Shown here piece after piece: positions 1 through 13,017 of a DNA stretch of 64,000 bases. The translations under genes were made by a program, and so were the position numbers. The DNA comes from Struthidea cinerea (Eukaryota > Chordata > Aves > Passeriformes > Corcoracidae): contig VZTI01001721.1 in NCBI GenBank assembly GCA_013397865.1, forward strand, positions 744,001 to 808,000, written 5' to 3'. A model generated the notes under the pieces. That model saw nothing but the letters and a program-made list of their open reading frames with translations. It made no database searches and was not told the DNA's origin. Each line of letters opens with the position of its first letter. The stretch's first letter is position 1.

Positions 1-1707
1 TATTTGTTACAGAGACAATGAAAGCTGTACAGTATCTTTCTGAAACAAAGGAAATATGCATAACTTAAGCTTTTAAAAGCTGTGTAAGCTTTTAATATGG
101 GCAGTATATACTGAGTCAAAATTTTTGGAACATGGAGTTATTTTTGGAATAAAGAATTCTTTTAAAACAAGTCCAAGAATGTATGTTTAGGAATGATTCC
201 AGAACAGCATAATAAATGTTTTATTCTTTGGATTTGAAAGAGAACCAAAAAGCTATAGCTGATTTAATTTTTCTGTTGTTAACTGCCAGTTGTAGGTGTG
301 ATACAAGGAAGCTCCAGCAAATAAAAAGATAACAGATTTCTCTTTTACGTATATATATATATATATATAAAATATACAAAAAATGACTGTGCTCAGTTAA
401 TTTTCTTAGCTAAATCATATTGGATAAGAGTTCTGCCTCTTGTGTATTATAAGAAATTAACAGTGTATTTTTTGTGCAAAGTAAGAGATGGAAATATTCC
501 CAAAGTGGCTGGCAGAACAACATTGGCAACATTGGCTGAGACTGCAGTTCCACACCCGTAGCAGCCCACAGAAGTGGAAGTCCAGCAGCAACTGAAAGAG
601 GCTCATTGCAGTCCAACAGCCTCTTGTGACAAGTGGGATGAGAAGCAAACCAAGCTTCAAACCCAGTGCAAGAAGTGGCTGTGCTTGAAGTCAGAAGTCC
701 CTCAAGCTGGTTGCACAGATAGATGCCGAATGTATTTATCAGGTTTCTAGCATGTGTTTTTATGTGTTTCTAGGTTTTATGTGTTTCTAGTATCTGCCTA
801 ACTTGGAATGAGAGAATACGTTGGTGTTTACACATTATCAATGACCTTATCAGTTGTCAGTCCAGGGGTAATGTATTGGAGAAAACTTACATATGGAGTT
901 CTGGAATCAGGAAAAAGTTTGTATCTTGTGCTTAAATTTGTATAGAAAATGAAATGAAGATATATTTGTGAAGAAAAGCATATTCATACCTTGCTCTCAG
1001 CAAGAATTAATTCTGAAATGTGGTCTTTAGCCTCACACTTCACACTGACGTGCTTCAGCACCATGATGTTATGGGAGAAAAGAGGGACAGGGAGTCTCAG
1101 AAAGACTACCTGAAATGGTTAGTTCTAATAACAGGCTGATACCCTAAGGTTTATGCTTTGTTTGGTTTTGTTAGTTTGTTGGCTTTTTAATAAAAAATAA
1201 ATCCACACCTGATAAAGTGCTACACTGAGGCGCGTGCATTGCTGTGGAGAAGGAAATGCAATCACAAGGTGTTTTCTGTTGATGAAGGAGTAGAGACTTT
1301 GCTTTCTGTGCATGAGAATTTATCTGAACAGCTCTGCTGGGGATGAAATATGTGAGGAGACAAGCATTATTATTACACGGTTCATTGACTCATTCAACAA
1401 TGATTCTGTTTAACAAGAGATTCTGTAGTTCAGTCACAGCTGAAAACACTAATTCAAGACAGCAGTAATTTCCCGCTTGCCTCCATTAACAATTTATTAG
1501 GTATTACCAAATTTTATGTTTTTGCATGTATTATAATTAATCTCACCACACAACCTTGCCTCAAAAGTAGTTTTGTTCTCCTACACTGCAGTCCTTCATC
1601 TCATGTTTGTTTGTACAGGACTGGACCTAATCTGGGCTGTTTGCTGTATAACTTGCAGTTCCCCAGGCTCCTGTTGGCTGTGGGCACTTTGTGTAATGTT
1701 TCATCTT
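1..1707. other. Unique AT-rich non-coding sequence
   Basis: No coding gene, RNA gene or recognisable transposon is seen. The stretch contains an (AT)n microsatellite near 349-369. It also contains two adjacent copies of a 16-base unit (ttttatgtgtttctag) at 758-773 and 775-790. Open frames here are short and resemble no protein family I know. Confidence 0.6.
349..369. repeat. (AT)n microsatellite
   Basis: About ten uninterrupted TA dinucleotides lie between a mixed-sequence flank (ttttacg) and an AT-rich tail (aaaatatac). Confidence 0.9.
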
Positions 1708-2305
1708 AGAATCATAGAATCATTTAGGTTGGAAAAGACCTTTAAGATCATCGAGTCCAACTGTTAAACCAGCACTGGCAAGTCCACCACTAGACCATGT
1801 GGTACATGTCCCCAAGTCCCACATCTACACATCTACACATCTTTAAACACTCCCAGGGATGGTGACTCAGCTGCTGCCCTGGACAGTCTGTTCCAGTGCT
1901 TGACCACTCTTTCCACGAAGAAGTTTTTCCCAATAGCCAATCTAAACCTCCGCTTGTGCAACTTGAGGCCATTTTCTCTTGTTACTTGGGAGAAGAGACT
2001 GACCCCCACCTTGCTCTGCTACAGCCTGCTTTCAGGTATTTGTAGGTCCTCCCTGAGACTCTTTTTCTCCAGGCTAAACAGCCACAGCTGCTCCCTATAA
2101 GACTTGTGCTCCAGACCCTCCACCAGCTTCATTTCCCTTCTCTGGGCATGCTACAGCACCTCAATGCCTTTCTTGTAGTGAGGGACCCCAAACTGCACAC
2201 AGTATTTAAGGTGTGGCCTTACCTGTGCCAAGTACAGGGGAATGATCACTGCCCTGGTCCTGCTGGCATCACTGCTTTTGATGCAGACTGGGATGCCGTT
2301 AGGAA
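1708..2305 (-). mobile_element. CR1 LINE, 5'-truncated, minus strand
   Basis: On the plus strand the copy begins with the reverse complement of the avian CR1 3' terminus (agaatcatagaatcat, then ttaggttggaaaagacc). It continues through the reverse complement of the conserved CR1 3' UTR and the end of ORF2. Landmarks read on the minus strand are the final 'gtggtggacttgcc' block near 1780, the block around 1930 matching 'gaaaaacttcttc', and the 'accagggcagtgatcattcccctgta' region near 2240-2265. About 600 bp remain, so the 5' end, including the reverse-transcriptase domain, is missing; 5' truncation is normal for CR1 retroposition. The reading frame is broken and no protein can be made. Family membership is secure; the subfamily is not determined. 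Confidence 0.93.
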
Positions 2306-3337
2306 TTTATCAAGCTTTGTATGCTCTGAAGCATGGTTGTTGGTAATAGTAGCTGCTTGGCAATTAGCTGTAATTGATATGACAGATACTTTTGGTATTG
2401 ACTAGCTTTCCATGAGGAAAACATATGCATATTTTGAGCTTATTTCAACACTTTGGGCTCCAGTTCCACCACTTATAACTGCAAGTTTTGTGTGGTAATC
2501 TGCAAAAGAAAATGACAATTTTTCAGACATTAAACGACAGAGATATGTTTTATGTCATGAATACTTCATCTGTAGTACAATGATCTGTTTGAGACTGCCT
2601 GTTAGAATTCATCAGTTTACTTCTCTAAAACCGGAGAGCACTTACAGCTCCCACCTGACTCAGTAAGACCGTGGGCAGTTAGGACCTCTGGATCAGGTCC
2701 ACAGTTGATGTCCACATTATTATAAATAATGTGGCCTATGTAGACCGGTAAGGTTTAGAATCAGGTCCTTTTCAAATGTAAAATTTCTTAAACTAATTGC
2801 TTATATGGGCATATCTGAGACAGCACAGTATGTCAGGGATCGGTAGATTGGTGATTTACCCAAAAGCAGGTGTATCCCTTTACACAAATTTGTGGAAAAT
2901 TTTATTTCTTTTATAGTTGCACTAACCTTTTCTGTGGTTTATCTTTTGACTCTTATATTCAGACCATCTAAACATAAGATTAAACCTTTGCCAGGTAATT
3001 CACTGGGTAGCAATTGGAAATTATTTATCCATGGATCTTACTCAACTCATTAAAGTGGTCTGATTAGGAAGTATTTTAAAACACTTAGCAATAGCATTTC
3101 AATCATTCTGCCATTGTTCCACAACATCACCTGGTGGAAAGCTCAACAAAAGTGCAAATGCTTACTTGTCTAGTTTGTACTTTAAAATTTTCACTTCTGC
3201 ACTTGCAAAGAGCTATTGAACACAGGATAAATAAAGCACCAGAAAAGCACCCCAAGCAGGAGAAGAGCTAGTTAGCTGTTTGGGAACATAAATTGACTCC
3301 TTCCTCAAGCTGGAAAAAAGACCAGTAATTTCCCACC
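2306..3337. other. Unique non-coding sequence
   Basis: No gene or recognisable repeat is seen between the CR1 copy and the first gap. A small AT-rich inverted repeat (cattattataaataatg) lies near 2714-2730. Confidence 0.5.
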
Positions 3338-3422
3338 TTTTTTTTTTTTTTTTTTTTNNNNNNNNNNNNNNNNNNNNNNNNNNNNNNNNNNNNNNNNNNN
3401 NNNNNNNNNNNNNNNNNNNNNN
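3338..3422. repeat. Poly-T tract running into an assembly gap
   Basis: A run of 20 T (3338-3357) is followed directly by 65 N (3358-3422). The true length and content of the tract are unknown. Confidence 0.9.
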
Positions 3423-5695
3423 TGGGAGACAGCTAAATTTCAGATTTCAGATGAGTTCAAGTGGTGGAATTTTCCTTTCTAGCCCAGACATGCCAAATGT
3501 TTATGGAGTTTACTTGCCTGAACTTGAATTCTTGCTGATGAAATGTAGTCACTGTGCTTCATCGAAAGGGGCTCAGTACAAGTACATGGCTTATGGTCAA
3601 TGGTGTTTGGGTAAGACATTTGCATAATTTTCTCAAGTGGCAGTGACTCCACACTGTTTGCCTAAGTAGCTTTAAGAAAACACTAGATGATTTTCCAAAT
3701 GGTAGTACCTCTGTTTGAATATGAACCTTAATGGCCATGTTTATAACAGGGAGTTTTTATACGTGATAAACTATTTTTCCTTTAATCTCTGGAGTATGAA
3801 TGACATGGTGCATACAGAGGAAGAGAAGGGTCCTGAAAAACTTTTTTCCAGACCTTTAACAGAAGCAGCACAACAGAGAATGTTGAATGAATAGCCTCTG
3901 CTTCATAATTTCAGCTAAAACTATCTTCTTTGACATAACCTTTGACATAACTAACAAGAGCAAGAGATATTTTATTCCATGAATTGGGCTTAAATCCTTA
4001 AGCTGTTAGTTAATACTGGGTGCAATTTGGCCTTATTTGGATTCTTCCTTGTATTTTGAAGATACTAGAGAGCTTTTAATCTGCCTGGAGTGATCTTGAT
4101 ACATTTTTTGTTTCTTCCTCATTGCAACAGTTGACATCCTCAGCACAGACTGTTTAAGACATTGTCAGCTCTTTTGCACTCCTCCTTTTACTGCATTCAT
4201 ATCCAGAGAAAATACAGTATAGACTATGAAAGTACTAAAATTTGCTTCCTTAAATTCCCATCTTTGTGTCTTTGTGAGACTTCTGTCTTCCAAGCCTTTG
4301 TAAAAGTCCATTTCAAGGCCGTACCCAAGTCCTTGTTTAGTTGTGGAGATCGAAGATATAAGGGTGTGAAAACATAGCCTCCTAGTTCATACTCAGAAAA
4401 GTCCTGGATCTTTTCACTGGTTAGTTTGAAAACTACTACCATAGAAGAAACCTGTTTCATTTATCACATAAAGTCATATCTCCTCTTCCTCCAAGAAAAC
4501 TCTTCTGTTGGTCAAAATTTTCTGTCAGTTTGTGTCTTAAAATAAGTTTGGCTTTTTGCCCCCCATCATTTATTGCAAAAATAGAGCATAACCTTGGTTT
4601 TCTGATGGTTAAATTTTGAAACTAAGCTTATTTCCAATAGCTCAGTCATACCCAATTATCCTTGGGTACCACTAATGTTGTTAGAGTTTAAGCAGGTTTT
4701 CCTTCTTCCTGGTATATATTCCCATTATGTACCTATATGCAATAATCGTCCTATAAAAATAGCAGAACAAAATAGTAGAGTAAAACTATTAAACTGATAT
4801 ATTTTACAGAAGGAGAAAAGAAAATTTCCACAGGATGCCCTACACCAATAAATATTTTCCCCAAAGGTGAGATTGTAAGCAAATATCAGTACTTGGAACA
4901 CTTACTTTCAAAGTGTGTTTACTAACTAAAACTGTTATACAGGACGACACAAGTGAGAGCAGTATTCAGTGCAAAGCCAGCATTTTCAGTGACATGGTAA
5001 TAAAGTTAAAATACTTGTAAAGAAAAAGAAGCCAACAGAAAACAAAATAAAACCAACCCACAAAACCCTTAAAAAACCTTTTAGAAAAACAGTTCAACAC
5101 AAATGAATTCTCTTAGCAATGGTAAATAAATAGTGATTTCATGACACTGTTTATTTACTGTCATTGAGATTTTATCTTGGATCAAAATATGTAAACAAAC
5201 ACACAACTCCACCAGTTTTGGAATTAAATACAGGACTGGTATTAAAATTATAATTCCTCTTGATACAGAGTAAAATCCAGCCAGAAACTTAAATTAGGGT
5301 TGAATCACAAGCCATCTGTACTGCTATAAACACCCTTGCTCTATGTAGAAACCCAGTCACAAAAGAGTACTCCTTGTTCAATTCTGATTTTTGTTAGAAA
5401 AGCACATTTGCTCATCCCACTTATTTCATATTGTTCTAATTATCCCCACAATGTAATCATTCACAAAAGGCATTCTTGACCATGAAGGAAACTGTGATGA
5501 ATTATTAAAATAAAAATTGTCATTTCAGAGTCTACTTTTGAAAGTTTTCCTCTTGCCCAGAAGATGACATCATGTGTCAGTGACATTGGCGGCTTCAGAG
5601 TATTGTACACCAGCCACAATAAAATAGTTTCAGTCCTAGTTTAGCAATAAATTCTACTACCATGCAATTAATTATTAGGCTTCCAGATTATCAAA
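3423..5695. other. Unique AT-rich non-coding sequence
   Basis: No gene, RNA or transposon could be recognised. Short open frames around 4162-4460 occur on both strands and have no domain signature. Confidence 0.5.
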
Positions 5696-5699
5696 AACC

Positions 5700-6440
5700 A
5701 TCAATACTTCTTCTCAGCAACCCCTCCTGAGGGTATGGGGCAACACCTGGGACCCCTGAATAAGCCTGGAGTGCTCGGGAGTCTTGAAGCACAGTCTATG
5801 GAGAGTCCATCCAAAAACACAGCAGGAGCTGGGTGACCATGGGAGAACCACGTTCCTTTGCTTGATCCCACTATGAAGAAAGTATCATTTTTCTTTTCAA
5901 TTTGGCCATTTGACAGATGCTTTGCTGGCCATGGAAGCCACATTCAGGGTGTGGACAGCAGGAGGCTGCGGGGGCCGTGAACTGCCCTGTGCCAGCCACA
6001 GATGGTTCTGGGACCAGCATGAACACCCTGGTGTGTGCCAGAACTTTGAGCAGTTGGAGGGGCCCACAAGCCCCTCAGAAGGTGTATTTGGGAATCAGAA
6101 TGGAGTGCTGCTGTGGGGGAATGTACGTACACCCCGAAGGGACTGCGGCAGCAGGCCACCAATGCTGGAGCCGGAACACTCCCGAGGGGCTGTCATCAGC
6201 ACAACAGAGCTCTACAGGAGGCCACAGATGTGTTTCTCTCTCTTTCCACAGCCTTGCAGACACTGTGCCTGGTGACTCGTGTGTTTAATCCCTGCAGCCA
6301 GCGGCACAGCAGCTGCAGTGAGGCACCAGCTGAGGATCACCTTGTCCCAGTCTCCACTGACCTGGTGTCATGCGTGCTGACTGGGAAGTGGCCAGAGCGC
6401 ACCAGCTTGAGTTTCTCGCTTTGATAGAGAGCACTGTTTG
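5700..6440. other. GC-richer block of unknown origin
   Basis: Base composition changes visibly relative to both flanks: the stretch is GC-richer and keeps CpGs (for example near 5967-5978, 6126-6135, 6170-6190 and 6298-6305). Many overlapping open frames appear on both strands at 5910-6424. I attribute these to the lower stop-codon density of GC-rich DNA, because no frame shows a known domain and the frames conflict. The block could be a decayed retroelement (for example an LTR or ERV leader), a retrocopy, an old CpG island or an unannotated exon-bearing region. I cannot choose between these by eye. Confidence 0.35.
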
Positions 6441-9243
6441 GGCCAATGGATCAGAAATGTTGCTTTTAGAGCAAGCAAATCAAACCCCAACATGTCAAAG
6501 CACAGGCCTCTGAGCTTTGCTTAGGATTGAATTTAGTGCAATGGGTTAAAAAGCACAGGTCAGACTCACAAGAAGAGACATGTCTGGCAAGGACCTTGTT
6601 GTCAGAAAACAGTTATCACTGTTAAGTGTATGGATGAATAGCAAATTAGTGTTTCTCCAGTTCTTTTGCTGTGCCAAGCCGTTCCCTCTTGGCTGTACAA
6701 GGGAAAAATGCTTTTCCCTAAAAGGTATTTTCATAATGAGAAATCTGCACAGCATGGCTTCATCTATGAATAAGATTTAATAAAATACAGAAGTAAAGCA
6801 CATTTATTATCTGTACATCATTACAGAGTAGAGATATATGATATACATTTCAATATATGACTGTTTTGGAATATCTGCCATTGAATTAGATTGCACTTCA
6901 AGGACCTATTCTCATTAAGTATTTTCCACTATGGACACTGTGATATATTTGTTTTTTCACAGTTTTAGAAAAAATACAATATATTTAACAGTAGAAAGTA
7001 AGAAAATAGTCTTTGGGTTGGGATTCCTTTGGATACTGTGCTTTGATGAGTGTGTAAATTTTATTTTCTTTTTCATTTGTAGAACTGTAATCATACATAC
7101 AATCCTTCTCTTCAAAAGGAAAAATAATATTTCATTTTAGTGACATATAATTAAATCTCATAACCTGCTATTAAAACACAACTTATGCCTTTATTTCCAT
7201 TATGCCCTATTTATTACCGTACATGGTGCCATTTTCAGTTTTTTACCCCCTTTGGATTTCTAACTCTTTCTTGGCAAGTTTTTCTGCTAATTGGCACATG
7301 ACTTGCCACTTCCCTGGTCCAGTCCTTTGTGCCTGGAAGACATCAGACACTGGCATATGGAGCTGCGTCCCTGCTCCCGCCCAATCCAGTGCAGAGTTAG
7401 TTCTAGTTGGGTTATGCCTGGAGCATCCCCTTAGCTGAGGAAGGATGATCTTCCTCCTCATGTGAAAGTTTAAAGAGCAAGTATTGAACAGTGTTGCAGG
7501 TGAAAACACTGTTTCCACTTACAGTAAAATTAAATGTGCCTTTTCATTGTGTTTCATCATACACAACTCCACAATGCAAGAAAAATACAGTTAGAAACCT
7601 CACATCGTTACATGCAGAATTATCTCCAGAACTGCAGTTGTTTTATTGAACTTGACAGGTGGTGAAGAGGGATTTTGTTGGTAAAAACACATCTATAATA
7701 ACATGTATTTTTCCTGATATCAAGTGTGGTTACAGCTGCTGCTTGAAAATTCATAAGCACTGCAGTGTTTGAATGAAGAACTGTAGGGCAAGTAAATAAC
7801 AAATCACTAGAAAATATTTTAAAACGTGATTGTGGCAGCTCAAGAAGAAAAATCTTTTGACTCATGTATCAAAGGTAGACCAGACACTACTTTTTAAATG
7901 ATAAATTTATTATCAGGTGAGTGATTTAACAGGAGATAAAAAGAATTATAAAAGAGGTAAGTAAAGGCAAAATGGAATGACTATCCTACCTGCTCTCTTA
8001 TTTAATATTTGGTTTTACCAATTTATGTAATCTGATGGAAGATTTAAAAGGTCTGTGAATGTTCCAAGTCATCATGCTTAAAATGGAATCACTAGAGGGA
8101 TGGTTGCTCCACTAGAAGATGATTTTGAAATTGAGATATCTTATATGGGCCAGAATGGATAATGTCACCTGTAGTACAGCTTGAAGCATCAATGTTCTTA
8201 CCCCCTTCATCCCTTTCCTCCTGTGACACAAGTCACATTTGTGTCTCACATGTTTGACTAAACCATTCCCGTCTAACTAGGCCTAAAGTTTCCAGGAAAC
8301 AGTCCCTTACTCCCTTTGCTACCCTGTTTTCAGTAGTTAATTGCACTTCTTAAAAATGAAGACCTGAATCTATGTATTTGAAGTGTGTTTTAGATTATAA
8401 TCTCCCACATTTAAATAAGCTCAGCTGTGCTTATGATCACTTCAAACCCACTCAGCTAAATAAGCATGAAACCCCACAGATGCTTGTCCTTAAAAACAAT
8501 GTCTTCCACATCCAGGTCAAGCTCTGACATCCACAGTGATGGATGAGGAGCTGCAAAAGTAGTTAATGAATACACTGTGTTGACATGACCGTTGGGACGA
8601 CTGTTGGGCTGTTCGTTTAGTTAAACACTGGGCTGTAAGAAAAGCAAATGAAGAAAAAAATTGCCAGAGATAAGCCATATCTTGGTAAACATTTAAAGAC
8701 AGTTACACAACCAAGAGAGAAGAGTGCTTGACCTCCCTCTAACTCCTTCTAAGGAAAGAAAGACCAGAAACTGAAAAGAGTCTGGACTTAAAAGGTATCT
8801 CACTTGATCTACAGAACAGATAAGTCTTGGGAAGAGAGGAGAACCAGGCCATGACATAAGCATCTGTTCCAGGATTTGTTGTTTTAAAGCCCATTTTATG
8901 CTTTGTATATGAAAACAAGCCAATGGACATCAGAGAACTGAGGCTGTATTAGGTCACTCTCTTGTCTCGAACAATGGTCTCAAGCAAATGTCTAGGAAAA
9001 AAAGATATGATTAGAGGAATGATACAATGAAAATTGTTCTGAGAAAAGTCCCAGCTGACAAGGGCTTGTGGCACAGGGACTTCCTGAGGCAGAAATGGTT
9101 TCTGCATGTTTAATACCCCTTGTGAATTTCTTGTCAATGTACATGTCAGTGTCTTCTTATACCTATGTACACTTCGAGCTGTCACTATCCTGCATCAAGG
9201 AGTGTTGTAACTTACACATTTTGTGTATAAACTCGTGTAAAAA

Positions 9244-9246
<3 letters not shown>
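6441..9246. other. Unique AT-rich non-coding sequence
   Basis: No gene or recognisable repeat is seen. The open frames (for example near 7202-7518 and 8693-9185) are short, lie on both strands and show no family signature. Confidence 0.5.
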
Positions 9247-9314
<68 letters not shown>

Positions 9315-9350
9315 TTTTGTTTTGTTTTGTTTTGTTTTGTTTTGTTTTGG
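9247..9350. repeat. 67-bp T homopolymer followed by (GTTTT)n
   Basis: An uninterrupted run of 67 T (9247-9313) is followed by about seven GTTTT units up to 9350. Read on the minus strand this is (AAAAC)n followed by a long A run. That could be an expanded poly-A tail of a retrocopy, but the adjacent sequence (9351 onward, minus strand) does not resemble a gene I know. A polyphenylalanine or polylysine frame across the tract is an artefact. Confidence 0.92.
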
Positions 9351-12300
9351 ATCTTCCACTTGATGGCTTTAAGACACTTCACACTTGCTCGGGAAAAAGC
9401 AGTGAAAAAATACTTCAACATCTCTTGACAGCAACTTCATATACTGAAAATTACTTCAAACAAGTATTTCTGTCCTTTTGAGGGATTCCAGGCTCTAAGC
9501 AGTTACCCAGCCAAAAGACAGAGCTGCAAGTTTTATATCAAGTGAGTCCTACTTATAGGTAGGTCTCAACTGATATATATAAGAATGGAATATTGGGCTT
9601 CTCATCACAAATCTGCAAATTCCTTTTCCAGGAGCAGTAACAACCTGGGACATGGTACATAAGGAGATACTCCCTGAGAGACCCTGAAGAGACAGAAGCT
9701 TTGAGGACCATTCTTCTAAGAAGCATTTGGATTGGAGAAAGCTGAAAATGGTTTCTTTAATGAACCCCTATTTTGAAATCATCATTTGTAGATAAAAACA
9801 AAATCCACATTAATATTGGCAATAGAGTAAGTCTTCTCATTATTTATCATTTGTTTCTATTAATAAAGTGCAATTTTAAACTACTCTCTGCTATGAGTTG
9901 AAGTCAATATTTTATGGTATCAGTGACTGATAAAAATAATGGACTGCTTTCCTTATTTTGACATGCCTCCTAAGTCATAGGTAGGCAGCCAGCAGCTTTT
10001 GGTTATGTGAATATAATTTTCCGAAACTCAGTGAAGTTAGCCCAGACTTCCACTAGGAAAATTGAATTGGTAGGGCCAGTTGAATTCACTCACATTCTTT
10101 TAATGTAGTGTCAAGGCGTCACCTCACCTTACTCTTTCATCAGAGACAGGATTTTCTAAGAGCTCTTTTCCAACTATAGAATCATTTAACAGGCTGATTA
10201 ATCAGGTGTTCAGAGAGTAGCTACAAGTTCTGTTCTCAGTAAAGATCTGACATCCCTTTACACTGTTTGAGACTAAATTATCTCTAATGCCACCCGCAGC
10301 TGCCAGCTGAAGCAATCAAATCCTATGTTGCTTATAAGGAAATGGTTCCTTCTTTATTTTGTGGGTGATAGCTTAAGTCCTTGCAAACAAACCCATACAT
10401 GTTCTGTTTTTCCACGACAGCTTGAACAAGTTAATGCAACCTATAATAATTTCACTGAATTGTATTTCTCCATGCCTGAATGTTAACATTATAACTAACA
10501 AATAACTAACAAAAGCCAAGATATACTTTATGATAAAGTGCAACTTCCTCCATCCTTTGGAAAATACACTAGTGTGGCATGACGCTGTTTTGTCAGCATG
10601 TATTGCCTATATCCCATTTTCTGCCAGTGTTTATGAATGGAATGACCTTTGGATTTTAAGTAGAAATTTAAGAATTTCTAATTGCCGAGATGCACTCCCA
10701 CTGTATTCTGGCATCAGAAGAAATAATCGTAGTGCTGTAGTAATTATTTCTGCCATGGTGTGTGAGAATAACGTTAGTTTATGCTTCAAACTTTTCTCCC
10801 CTTCTGAAATGGATGATATGGATAATTTTTTTTTTTTTTCTTGTTGGCATATCTCATTTAAAGGAAAAGAAAGATATAATTCTTATTCTTTTCCAATCCT
10901 GAGGTGAATTTATTTGCACTTGATTCTCATTAGTCAACTTGATAGCAAGTAACACCAACAGCTGGCAATAAACTGAATACTTCTACTTCCTTGGAGATAG
11001 TAGATGTTATACTTGACCACGCATGAGACTAAGGCTCATTAACGATCAGATCTTGCTGTTAAATTGAAAACTTACTTCACCTGTACTTTCTGTAACTTTT
11101 GTGGGGATATGTAAATTTATAAGCAATATATCAGTACATGAAAGGTCTAAGGTGACATGGGAAAAAGCCAGTTTGGTATTGATGTGGGTGACTGCAAAGA
11201 ATTCTTTAAACTTTTTTCTTCCAATTTTCCCTTTTAGTCTGAAGAATCCTTTGTCTTCCTCTGATCAACCAAAGAATGAGGCAAACAAGTGAGACTGCAA
11301 GTGGTGCATTTCTTTTAAGAATGCTTTTTAAGAAATCCTTTTCTCAAGCTGGGCGTTGACGGTTTATGAGTTGAAACCAGTGTGTGATTAAAAGAAAGTA
11401 ACATGTTAGGAACAAAATAGTCTTGCTAAATGCTGCAAGGTCAGGATCAGACATTTAAAAAGAGATATTTTTCCCAAAACTGTCACAATCTCACTGGCTT
11501 TCCTTTCAAGCTGCACATATCCTACGGACAGTAAATGTTTTCTGTCTTCACTTATGCATCTTTAAGATGTTTGTTCCCCCACAGAAGGGTAAAGTTTAAG
11601 AAAGTGTAAATGTTCTAAGTTCAGAGATCCTGACCTGAAAGATGCCACGAGAAGCTATAAAATACTTATCTTTGCTGTGCAATCTTTGTCAGTTTAGATC
11701 ATGTTTTTGAATTGAAGTTATCTTCAATGAAACCAAGTTTTGGTTTAGAAAAACATATAATTTCAGAGCAAAGAGCAGGAACATGTCAAAATCAGTCAAG
11801 TTCTCTGATACTTATTAACAGCTACACTTTCTTGGAGAGAAACATGATAAATGAAAATTCTGCACTGCCTTCCAGGAAGGGTTCAGCTCTTCTCAAGAGG
11901 AACATAAGTTTGCTAAGAATCACTGATGAGCCAAGGGAAACATGTGCGGTTGGTCAACATAGTACAGATTAAACACAGTAATTGCAAGATGATGATAGTG
12001 CAGCTAAATGATTTCAAACCAGTATTTTAATTAAAGTCCTTACAGCAAAAGACTTGCAACTTCATAATCTTGCAGCATGTAAAGAAACAATGGTGAAGAA
12101 GAAAGAAAAAACAGAGGAGGGATTTTTCTCAGTCAATTTCTTAAGTAATTGTTGACATGTTTACAGTTTGTACCTACATGCATACTGACTAGGGGACTGT
12201 GTGCTGGAGATAGCAGTTTCCTAAAATCTCTCCCTGGAAGGACCAATATGTAACTCAGCGTTTTTTACACCCAGGCCATTATAATCCTGTCTAATGGTTC

Positions 12301-12762
12301 ATTGTTTGTTTCATTTAAAATACGTATCTATTGCACAAAAGGCTTATTTTACCCCTGAGAAAACTACTCTTCTTTTTTTCTCTGTTTTGCTGGTGTCGCA
12401 ACTAGTTCAGCATCCTTAATCTGAGATGAATCTCCTTGGGATGCAGCTGGACAAAACCTAAATGTTCTGAATACACTTCTTCTTTGCTTGTAGTACTCTT
12501 GCTTTACATATACATGGAGATTTCCTCTGCTTTTGCTTGCCATTTATAATGTTCTTTTCCTATATCCTTCGAGTTCAGTAATCACTCTTTGCTGGGGTTT
12601 TTTCAACCAGCTGAGTGATGGTCATATCCTAGAGCTTTCAGGACACAAGATGGATAGAGTTACAGTGCTTGCTCATTGCATCAGCTGAACGGCAGTGCCC
12701 ATTTTGGGGAGTGTTCCCAGCCCATTGCAAATGAAAACTGAAAAGTGCCCTCAAACTGTGAT
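9351..12762. other. Unique AT-rich non-coding sequence
   Basis: No gene or secure transposon is seen. A 125-codon open frame at 10530-10907 (+) has no recognisable domain and includes a phenylalanine run from a T tract; I treat it as a chance frame. A stretch near 10160-10190 (ctcttttccaac, ctatagaatcatt) is faintly like a CR1 3' tail but too short to call. Confidence 0.5.
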
Positions 12763-12894
12763 GAAGATCTGCTCAGTTGTTCGGAGCATGGTGCTAGTAG
12801 TGCCAAGGTTGTGGGCTCAATTCCTGTATGGACCATTCACTTAAGAGATGATCCTTGTGGGTCCCTTCCAACTCAGAACTTTCCGTGATTCCGT
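12763..12894 (+). mobile_element. tRNA-Ile-derived SINE with CR1-like tail (TguSINE1-like)
   Basis: The first about 73 bases align by eye with a eukaryotic tRNA-Ile. There is an A-box-like segment (tgctcagttgt, 12770-12780), an anticodon-arm-like stretch (gtgctagtagtgcc, 12791-12804), a B-box-like segment (ggctcaattcc, 12814-12824) and an acceptor-like end near 12835. A CR1-type 3' end follows at about 12847-12894 (gatgatccttgtgggtccc, ttccaactcagaa, gtgattccgt). A tRNA-Ile head fused to a CR1 tail is the structure of TguSINE1, which is mobilised by CR1 enzymes and is known from passerine birds. The B box and anticodon are mutated, so this is a dead retroposon copy, not a tRNA gene. No clear target duplication is visible. 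Confidence 0.85.
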
Positions 12895-13017
12895 AAAAGG
12901 TGTTCAAGTGAACACAATTAACTACTGCAAGATAGAGTTTGAAAATTTTTCCTGACCTGTTCCTGCAGCTCATCTGAGGCACTGTATTTCACTGAAATGC
13001 TGTAACTGAACCTGGTG

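Noticed and set aside
5910..6424. Overlapping frames of about 100-120 codons on both strands as a gene
   Set aside because: Frames on both strands are open because of high GC; none shows a domain, and no consistent splice or start context was found.
9068..9481. 137-codon frame (+) with a polyphenylalanine core, and the polylysine frame opposite
   Set aside because: Both are produced by the 67-T homopolymer and (GTTTT)n repeat.
10150..10195. Possible CR1 3' tail
   Set aside because: It shares only short words (ctcttttccaac, agaatcatt) with the CR1 tail and has no upstream CR1 sequence.
10530..10907. 125-codon open frame (+)
   Set aside because: No recognisable domain, a low-complexity F run near the end and ordinary AT-rich composition; best seen as a chance frame.
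12763..12836. Functional tRNA-Ile gene
   Set aside because: The anticodon and B box are mutated, the acceptor pairing is poor and the sequence continues into a CR1-type tail, so it is a SINE.
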